Source: Trichocoleus sp. FACHB-46 | GTDB taxonomy: Bacteria; Cyanobacteriota; Cyanobacteriia; FACHB-46 | Assembly: GCF_014695385.1 (NCBI RefSeq) | Contig: NZ_JACJOD010000014.1 | Coordinates: forward strand, 62,001-126,000 | Length of the DNA: 64,000 nucleotides | Reading direction: 5' to 3' | Shown here: positions 58,594 through 64,000 of the stretch, in pieces | Numbering within the stretch: position 1 is the first letter of the stretch | Layout: each line of letters begins with the position of its first letter | The notes under the pieces: model-generated | What the model saw: the letters and a program-made list of their open reading frames with translations, nothing else | Told to the model about the DNA's origin: nothing | Databases searched by the model: none | Translations under genes and position numbers: made by a program

Positions 58594-59166
58594 CTATTTA
58601 ACAACAGTGCAGAAGTTGTTCATCCAAAGCTGGAAATATTGGTGATGGAAGCTACGAAAGTTAGTTTCTCCCACAAGCACCTTCCTCAACTTTTGTCGGT
58701 TATAGTACCTTTTGTGATCTCTAATCTCTGCTTCAGATACAATTTTTAATTTATATGCTAAGAACTCCAGAATGGGTTGTGCCCAAATGGAGGGTACAGT
58801 GATTATTAGCTTACCGTCAGGCTTTAAAACCCGATGAATTTCTTGCAAGATTTGATGCTCGTGTTCGATATGCTCTAGCACAGCTAGCATCGTTACTACG
58901 TCAAAACTGGCATCTGCGAAAGGCAAGGAACCATCAAATTTGAACTGTAGAGTTTTGATGTTTTTGAACTCTACAGTGTCTACTTTGAAGTCTACTCCAA
59001 AGCCCTGGGTAATACGAGGAGCGATCGCTTTTAAGAAAACTGCTGCTCTACCACATCCTACATCCAGAACCGTGGAGTTTGGAGCAATTCGAGAAACGAC
59101 TCTCTGAAGCCGCATCCATCGCAGTATAGGCTCTAAAAAGGGTTCACTCATAATTTTAGAGAGCAT
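58594..59166 (-). CDS. class I SAM-dependent methyltransferase
   Basis: This 190-residue methyltransferase has the SAM motif VLDVGCGRAAVFLKAIAP near residue 34, the acidic end of strand 2 in GFGVDFKVDT, and MLAVLEHIEHEHQILQEIHRVLKPDGKLIITVP for the later motifs. It is first in the three-gene cassette with the GT2 and GT-C genes, so it probably modifies the lipid-linked glycan or its acceptor. It lies 89 bases after aar on the same strand and could be read from the same transcript. Confidence 0.82.
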   Translation of the reverse strand: MLSKIMSEPFLEPILRWMRLQRVVSRIAPNSTVLDVGCGRAAVFLKAIAPRITQGFGVDFKVDTVEFKNIKTLQFKFDGSLPFADASFDVVTMLAVLEHIEHEHQILQEIHRVLKPDGKLIITVPSIWAQPILEFLAYKLKIVSEAEIRDHKRYYNRQKLRKVLVGETNFRSFHHQYFQLWMNNFCTVVK

Positions 59167-59255
59167 TTCTCCCAGGATATTTTGATGCTTTTTGGGAAGG
59201 CAAAAAACATCCGACAGCGCATCAATTATCTCAAGATCTGAGCCAATTATTCAAT

Positions 59256-60275
59256 TTAAAGTAGTAAAGGGCGAAATCCATGTTTCATTGAGGCATTTCC
59301 AATCTGATCCATTTTGTCAACCGTAATTTGGTTGCGCCCCCAGGAAAAATTGGTATGCCATTTCTCAAATTCTAGAAGCATAGATTCTGCAAAGCAGGCA
59401 AACAGTTGACGTGCAGGAGCGTCCATACTGACGATCTGCATAATTCGCCAATCAATGTCGAGGGAGTGCTCCACGATGCCACCGTTCAAAACATGCACAC
59501 CAGGATGCTGAATCTTAGTCCCTAAGTTTTTCGGGTAGCCACCATCAATCAGCAAACAAGGCTGCTTTAAGGTAGACGGATCAATCTCTACACCTTTGGG
59601 CATACTAGCCACCCAAACGACAATATCCGCTAAGGGTAAGGCTTCGTCCAACTCCATGACTTTGCCACGACCCAATTCTGCTTGCAAATCGAATAAGCGC
59701 TCTTGATTGCGGGCAATGAGCAATAGTTCTGCCACGTCTGTCCGAGCATCTAGCCAGCGGCACACGGCACTGCCAATATCTCCAGTAGCTCCACAAACCG
59801 CAACTGTCGCTTTCGAAAGTTCAATCCCTAATTGTTTTGCTGCCTGTTCAACTTGACGACAAATAATATAGGCGGTGTGAGTATTACCAGTGGTAAAGCG
59901 CTCAAACTCCAGCTTGATATTCCGAACCTGCTGAATTTGATTTAGGTTGAAGTTCTCGAAAATGATTGAAGAGAATCCACCTAGAGCTGTGATGTTAAGG
60001 CCATGCTTTTGAGCATGAGCCATGGCATTAATCACTTTGCGAGTGGCTGCCTTGATGCGTCGTGTCGCCAACATTTCAGGCAAGAAGCAAGATTCAACGT
60101 ACTTGCCTTCAATCTTTTGGCCCGTTAGGCTGGTGACCGTGATGGTGTCAACAATTTGCGGGGGAGCACTACACCAAAAATCTAATCCTTGATCAGCGTA
60201 CTCTGGGTAGCCCAGCTCTCTGGCAACAGATTGGGCGTGTTCTAAACTAGTGAGGTGACCGATAAGACCAAACAT
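59256..60275 (-). CDS. aar: long-chain acyl-[acyl-carrier-protein] reductase (alkane pathway)
   Basis: AAR reduces fatty acyl-ACP to fatty aldehyde with NADPH, the first step of cyanobacterial alkane synthesis. The 339-residue protein has the N-terminal [19 protein letters not shown], the Rossmann motif [15 protein letters not shown] (about 161-175) and the cysteine at position 294 (QLFACFAES) that forms the acyl-enzyme thioester in the characterised Synechococcus enzyme. It follows ado by 242 bases on the same strand, the usual ado-aar order. Confidence 0.96.
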   Translation of the reverse strand: MFGLIGHLTSLEHAQSVARELGYPEYADQGLDFWCSAPPQIVDTITVTSLTGQKIEGKYVESCFLPEMLATRRIKAATRKVINAMAHAQKHGLNITALGGFSSIIFENFNLNQIQQVRNIKLEFERFTTGNTHTAYIICRQVEQAAKQLGIELSKATVAVCGATGDIGSAVCRWLDARTDVAELLLIARNQERLFDLQAELGRGKVMELDEALPLADIVVWVASMPKGVEIDPSTLKQPCLLIDGGYPKNLGTKIQHPGVHVLNGGIVEHSLDIDWRIMQIVSMDAPARQLFACFAESMLLEFEKWHTNFSWGRNQITVDKMDQIGNASMKHGFRPLLL

Positions 60276-60517
60276 GGACGGTTGGGGAGCCTACGATTCA
60301 GGCTAGCTTTAGGTTGGTAGTAATTGAAACGAGTGATTGCTCAAAGTACTCAAAAATACTACATAAATTTGCCGATCAGTTGGTAGGTTCTGATCGGCAA
60401 ATTTGTGCAGGTACTAAATAGCGATCGCTCAGTAGAAAACAACTGACTCTGATCAAAAGGAAAGATTGGCAATGGATTCCCTCATCAGACTCCTGAGGTT
60501 GCCTAAATGTTCCTAAC

Positions 60518-61213
60518 TTAGGCAGCAGCAAGGCCGTAGGCAGACATACGCATGATATCGCGAGTGCTAAAACCAATGTTGCTCAGCGCTTCGCCATACT
60601 GAATCATGAAGTCTTCTACCAAAGCTTCTTTTTCCATACTCAAAACCTGAGCGTCTTCTGCGACTTGGTTCAACATGCGCCAAACCAAAGGTAAGTTCTG
60701 ACGATTCGCTACTTCTAGCTCAGCTTTGGCAGTTTCAAAGTTAGCTTTGAGCCATTCTTCCCCGTAGTTCAGATGACTGTACTCATCTTTGACTACGCCT
60801 TCGGTGATTTTACGCGCGAAGTCGTCAGCGACGGGAATATAAATGTTGTAAGCTGCGATCGCAAAGCACTCAATAATGAGGGATTGAATCAGCAAGCAAG
60901 TCACAATCTGGTTGTTTGCCGCTGCGACTTGAAAATTACCATGCAGGTCAGAGAAGAACTGACGAGCAAACTCCATATCTGGCGTGACTTGAAGATTACG
61001 ACCACAGGCTTCAAAGCCTTTCTTATGGCGATTCTCCATTCTGGCTAGACTCACCAATTGATCGTGATTGTCCGGCAGCATTTCAGCCAGCTTCAGGTAA
61101 TTTTCGTGAGCCTCTTGTTCGCCTTCAATCACAATCGCGTTAATCCGACTGTAGGCATCTTTGTAGGCTGCGCTATGGAAGTCAATTTCTAGACTGGCCT
61201 CAAGCTGCGGCAT
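60518..61213 (-). CDS. ado: aldehyde deformylating oxygenase (alkane pathway)
   Basis: ADO converts fatty aldehydes to alkanes and formate using a di-iron centre. The 231-residue ferritin-like protein keeps all metal ligands at the same numbering as the Synechococcus elongatus enzyme: E32, E60, H63, E115, E144 and H147. It is the first gene on the minus strand of the ado-aar pair, and a 17-bp palindrome lies upstream. Together with AAR it makes C15-C17 alkanes that collect in membranes. Confidence 0.96.
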   Translation of the reverse strand: MPQLEASLEIDFHSAAYKDAYSRINAIVIEGEQEAHENYLKLAEMLPDNHDQLVSLARMENRHKKGFEACGRNLQVTPDMEFARQFFSDLHGNFQVAAANNQIVTCLLIQSLIIECFAIAAYNIYIPVADDFARKITEGVVKDEYSHLNYGEEWLKANFETAKAELEVANRQNLPLVWRMLNQVAEDAQVLSMEKEALVEDFMIQYGEALSNIGFSTRDIMRMSAYGLAAA

Positions 61214-61541
61214 GGATCTCTTGTCTCCTCATCATGAATCAGTCGGTGATAGTTCGACTTGGTAGAACTATGGACTAAAGATTGTGACGGCAGAATGTAA
61301 ATTATTAATTTACAACCTTAAGTTACTTTAACCTTTTTTAATGGCGGATCGACCAAGCAGAAAGTAGGAATATCACAAGTTGACCCGTGAGCCGATTACT
61401 AAGCAGTTGCATCGAGACTCACGCTACTGTCTATCTATGACCTTACAGCATGAATAAGTAAGAAAACTCACCCAATGGTCATATTTACCATAACTACAAG
61501 CGTACAGGATTACTAAACCAGCCGCACGAGGCGAACCGAGC
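61214..61541. other. divergent interval between ado and the ABC permease
   Basis: This 328-base interval must carry the promoters of ado and of the permease. The clearest element is the palindrome at 61297-61313. A second weak inverted repeat, AGTTC/GAACT, spans 61251-61269. No gene is seen. Confidence 0.6.
61297..61313. promoter_or_regulatory. 17-bp perfect palindrome upstream of ado
   Basis: GTAAATTATTAATTTAC is a perfect palindrome around a central T. It lies 84 to 100 bases upstream of the ado start and could be an operator or part of an AT-rich promoter. No regulator is implied by the sequence alone. Confidence 0.4.
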
Positions 61542-62423
61542 GTGAGTCAGAATTTACCCGCAAAACTTAATGCCCCAGTCTCTTCTTCCGTCAAACCTGT
61601 CTGGAGTTGGGAGCGGACTTTAGCCTGGTTGAATGGCCTGCTGCTGCTCGTTGGGGCTGCAGTTATTTTGTCTCCCCTGGCTATTGTTTTCTGGACTTCC
61701 TTGACACCGAATCCCGCACTCAGAAATGTAGGTGAAAACCTCGCCTCAAGATGGTCTTGGGATAGTTATCGGGAAGCTTGGCAACGAGGCAACTTTCTGT
61801 TGGCTTTCGCCAATTCAACGTTGGTGGCGATCGCCGTAACAGGGTTGCAGACTCTCACATCTGCTTTAGCAGGTTACGCTTTGGCTCGCTTCCAGTTTTG
61901 GGGGCGGCAGGCAATTCTCTTGCTCGTCTTGGCTACACTCGTAATTCCGTTTCAACTGTTGGTGATTCCGGTTTTCCTGATTTTGAAGTGGGGTCACTTA
62001 ATTAATACCTACGGAGCGCTGATTCTACCCACAGCAGCCAACGGATTTGGCATTTTTTTGCTGCGACAGTATTTCCAAACGATTCCGGTGGAACTAGAAG
62101 AAGCCGCAGCTTTAGACGGAGCGACTCGTTGGCAGATTTTGTGGCGGGTGATGCTGCCGTTAGCTCGTCCAGCTTTGGTGACGCTATTTCTGTTTACTTT
62201 TATTGGTGAGTGGAATGATTTATTCAAGCCGCTTGTGTTTACGACTCGCCCAGAATTGCAGACTGTCCAGTTATCTTTGGCCAGTTTTCAAGAGCAATTT
62301 ACAAACAATTGGCCTTTGATGATGGCAGCGGTGGTAATCGCAACTGTTCCAGTGGTGCTGCTGTTTTTGGTGGGGCAGCGGCAGTTCATCCAAGGTATTG
62401 CCACTACAGGAATCAAAAACTAG
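61542..62423 (+). CDS. carbohydrate ABC transporter permease
   Basis: This 293-residue inner-membrane permease belongs to the MalG/CUT1 family. Six membrane helices are visible, and the cytoplasmic EAA loop EEAAALDGATRWQILWRVMLPLARPA (about 188-210) docks the ATPase. The substrate is probably a sugar or sugar alcohol. The start is a GTG. No partner permease, binding protein or ATPase gene lies nearby, so its partners must be encoded elsewhere. It is followed by a small membrane protein. Confidence 0.88.
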   Translation: MSQNLPAKLNAPVSSSVKPVWSWERTLAWLNGLLLLVGAAVILSPLAIVFWTSLTPNPALRNVGENLASRWSWDSYREAWQRGNFLLAFANSTLVAIAVTGLQTLTSALAGYALARFQFWGRQAILLLVLATLVIPFQLLVIPVFLILKWGHLINTYGALILPTAANGFGIFLLRQYFQTIPVELEEAAALDGATRWQILWRVMLPLARPALVTLFLFTFIGEWNDLFKPLVFTTRPELQTVQLSLASFQEQFTNNWPLMMAAVVIATVPVVLLFLVGQRQFIQGIATTGIKN

Positions 62424-62509
62424 ATGGTAGTTTCTACTACAGCCTTAAATCTTCAACAGTGCATGAAGCGGCCTTTATACTGAAAGACTGGGGTTGCAGG
62501 GGTCAGAGC

Positions 62510-62776
62510 ATGCAGAAGTTAGGCTGGGTTTTAGTGGGGGTGTCGTTTTTGCCCTGGGCTGCGATTCCGTTGGTCTTACCCCGGCTACCAATTACGACAA
62601 CGCAAAAAACTTTACTGATCCCTGTACTGCTGGTATTAGCAGAGATTTTGTTTTGGCTGGGGCTGCTGATTGTGGGGAAGGAGGCGGCGCAGCGCTATAA
62701 ACAGTTTTTCAATTTCAAGACTATTTGGCGATCGCTGAAGCGGGGGATTAATCGGTTGGGACGCAGTTTGAGGTAA
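62510..62776 (+). CDS. small two-helix membrane protein (transporter-suffix-like)
   Basis: This 88-residue protein has two membrane helices (VLVGVSFLPWAAIPLVLPRL, about 5-26; LLIPVLLVLAEILFWLGLLIVG, about 34-56) and a basic tail. The pattern KLGWVLVG...GKEAAQRYK matches what RefSeq calls a transporter suffix domain, which is sometimes fused to transporters and sometimes free. Its place after an ABC permease fits this. I chose the ATG at 62510 because upstream codons in frame run through the permease gene in another frame. A double-hairpin repeat follows the stop. Confidence 0.6.
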   Translation: MQKLGWVLVGVSFLPWAAIPLVLPRLPITTTQKTLLIPVLLVLAEILFWLGLLIVGKEAAQRYKQFFNFKTIWRSLKRGINRLGRSLR

Positions 62777-62783
62777 TCCGATC

Positions 62784-62850
62784 CTTGGGGGCACTCGCCC
62801 CCAAACCCCCGCTGAGGGACGGTTGCGTCCCCCAGACCCCCTCCAAACGA
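62784..62850. repeat. dispersed double-hairpin repeat, copy 2
   Basis: This is the second copy of the element at 41958-42022. It is nearly identical, with one extra G and one extra C that lengthen the first stem on both sides (TTGGGGG/CCCCCAA). It begins 8 bases after the stop of the small membrane protein gene, in a convergent gap, like copy 1. Confidence 0.85.
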
Positions 62851-62894
62851 ATCTAAGTATGAGTGTTTCGATGCTCTTGCTCTTTCTGTGTCTT

Positions 62895-62922
62895 ACTCCT
62901 CACTCCTCACTCCTCACTCCTC
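62895..62922. repeat. four-unit heptanucleotide tandem repeat
   Basis: ACTCCTC is repeated four times in a row. The repeat straddles the stop codon of the minus-strand gene that ends at 62907. Confidence 0.85.
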
Positions 62923-63983
62923 ACCCCTTCCCCTTCCTCATCCCTCAAGTCTGTTTGAATAGTGAGGCGGATTGTTCGGGAGGATTCTAGGCTACCGATT
63001 TGGGTTTCGACGACTTCTCCGGAGAGGTGGTTGAGGCAGCTAAGGAGCGATCGCAGGTGGGGGGTGCTGGCTCCGCTGTCTACGTAGAGACGATCGACTA
63101 AGCCTGTGACTCGTTTCCAGGTGGTGTAAAGCTTGGCGATAGTTTGTTCGAGCTGAGCGGCTTGGTTGACTAAATCAGCGGTGGAGCTAAGGGAGCCGAT
63201 GCGGAGGGCTTCTTCTAGGGCGGCTTCTAAGTCTAGTGACTCGTTGTTGAGGGCTTGGACGTTGGTGGCGGCTTCTAGATATTTGGCTAGGTACTTGGCT
63301 TCAGAGGTGACTTGCTTAAGGGTGTCTACGTCTGGGCTTTCGGCTACGGTTTCGCGGAGTTCTGCCTGGTGCGACTCTGGCAACTTCTCCATTTCCCGCA
63401 CGAATGGCGCTAGATAACGAGAGGGGATGGAGTTGGCGGCGGCTTTTTCTTTGATGACTTCTGGTAGCAAATCGGAGGTCATGGCAGTCCATTCGTCAGA
63501 GAGCTGCCGTACTTCGCGTCGGGTGATGCGATCGCCTCTTCGCGCTGCGTCACTCACCATTTGCTGCACTTCTGGCGCTGATTGAGCGGTTTCGACGAAG
63601 GCGCGTTTGCTAAAGCGCTCAACAGAATCGGTGTCGAGATAGCCGCCTTCTAGTAGAGTATCGGCGCTATCGGCTACCTCAATCAAGGAGTAAGCTTGGC
63701 TTTTGCTGATTTCTCGGTCTTGCAGCCACTTGAGGAATCCGGTGCCACGTCCTTCCCCTCCCCGTTTTTCGCGATCGCGGACGGTGCGCAAAATTCGACC
63801 TCGCCAAATGTCAGTTTGTAGGTCAAAGCGATCGCAAACTTGCCAAGCGGCTTCTACCCGTTGCTGAAATTCTAAATCTGGAATCTGCTCATCTTCTGGA
63901 TCAGGCAGCTCGAAATTGAGTTCTAGTCCACCTTCTAGCGCAGCTTCGGCAAAGTCGGTGGGAAATTCAGGGGCTTGAACCAT
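62907..63983 (-). CDS. hypothetical protein
   Basis: I do not recognise this 358-residue, largely helical protein. The N-terminus is acidic (residues 1-45). The segment WLQDREISKSQAYSLIEVADSAD (about 86-108) and RRGDRITRREVRQLSDEW (about 148-165) resemble helix-turn-helix DNA-binding segments as in ParB/KorB-like proteins, but no parB motif is certain. A coiled coil lies at about 230-290. The C-terminus (EEGEGVRSEE) is encoded by a tandem repeat and may vary in length. The ATG lies 17 bases from the window end, so no upstream context is visible. Confidence 0.7.
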   Translation of the reverse strand: MVQAPEFPTDFAEAALEGGLELNFELPDPEDEQIPDLEFQQRVEAAWQVCDRFDLQTDIWRGRILRTVRDREKRGGEGRGTGFLKWLQDREISKSQAYSLIEVADSADTLLEGGYLDTDSVERFSKRAFVETAQSAPEVQQMVSDAARRGDRITRREVRQLSDEWTAMTSDLLPEVIKEKAAANSIPSRYLAPFVREMEKLPESHQAELRETVAESPDVDTLKQVTSEAKYLAKYLEAATNVQALNNESLDLEAALEEALRIGSLSSTADLVNQAAQLEQTIAKLYTTWKRVTGLVDRLYVDSGASTPHLRSLLSCLNHLSGEVVETQIGSLESSRTIRLTIQTDLRDEEGEGVRSEE

Positions 63984-64000
63984 GAGAAACCATGTGCAGA

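Noticed and set aside
54955-59030. Absence of HIP1 octamers as proof of horizontal transfer
   Set aside because: Other core regions, such as 10660-14210 over pilT and pilC, also lack the octamer for several kilobases, so the gap alone is weak evidence.

Overview
The window is chromosomal DNA from a cyanobacterium, and almost all of it is ordinary core genome. The evidence is an allophycocyanin core gene (apcF), a photosystem I gene (psaK), chlL and chlN, a phylloquinone methyltransferase, the two-step alkane pathway (ado and aar), the cyanobacterial biotin enzyme BioU, several cyanobacteria-only families (DUF3038, DUF4335, DUF3318, Ycf35, CGLD27) and dense scattering of the HIP1 octamer GCGATCGC. 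I do not name a species.

Layout. 1-3000: the 3' part of a response regulator, menG and a DUF445 membrane protein. 3020-8517 (minus): rsgA, a TusA-like gene, dnaJ, dnaK and grpE, transcribed as grpE to rsgA, with 4-base ATGA overlaps joining dnaJ, tusA-like and rsgA. 9242-13916: the type IV pilus motor genes pilB, pilT and pilC. 14154-19850: an unknown gene, a membrane Ser/Thr kinase, bioU, a DUF2997/Ycf35/ferredoxin trio and a YiaA-like gene. 20026-24928 (minus): DUF4335, DUF3038 and mutS2. 25308-28488: guaB3, trxA and a LOG-family gene. 29210-31527: chlL and chlN. 31686-38518: a YbjN-like gene, DUF3318, queE (minus), a glycosyltransferase, yqeK, rsfS, CGLD27 and an asparaginase. 38569-38645: initiator tRNA. 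38793-41934: a tandem GTPase pair. 42112-49557: tlyA, a duplicated-domain protein, apcF, small unknowns, glnA, a ferritin-like gene, a YbjN gene and a lipoate-ligase-like gene. 49550-55229: a site-2 protease, psaK, trpF, folE, an SDR and accA. 55630-61213 (minus): an AT-rich glycosyltransferase cassette, then aar and ado. 61542-64000: an ABC permease, a small membrane protein and an unknown gene.

How the genes work together. AccA supplies malonyl-CoA for fatty acids, AAR reduces acyl-ACP to aldehyde and ADO converts the aldehyde to alkane, all on one strand. PilB, PilT and PilC form a pilus extension and retraction motor. ChlL and ChlN are two of the three subunits of dark protochlorophyllide reductase; no chlB lies in the window. 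GrpE, DnaK and DnaJ form one chaperone cycle.

I found no clear undescribed multigene system, no CRISPR array, no transposase and no prophage. The less ordinary signals are mostly at the DNA or RNA level: a three-gene cassette between aar and accA with a decayed paralogue end beside accA; two copies of a double-hairpin repeat whose stem length changes on both sides; a possible switching leader before guaB3; a long inverted repeat upstream of pilB; a 61-base stem-loop between pilT and pilC; a consensus NtcA-type promoter far upstream of glnA; and repeat elements that touch stop codons. Structures were found by eye and no folding energies were computed.
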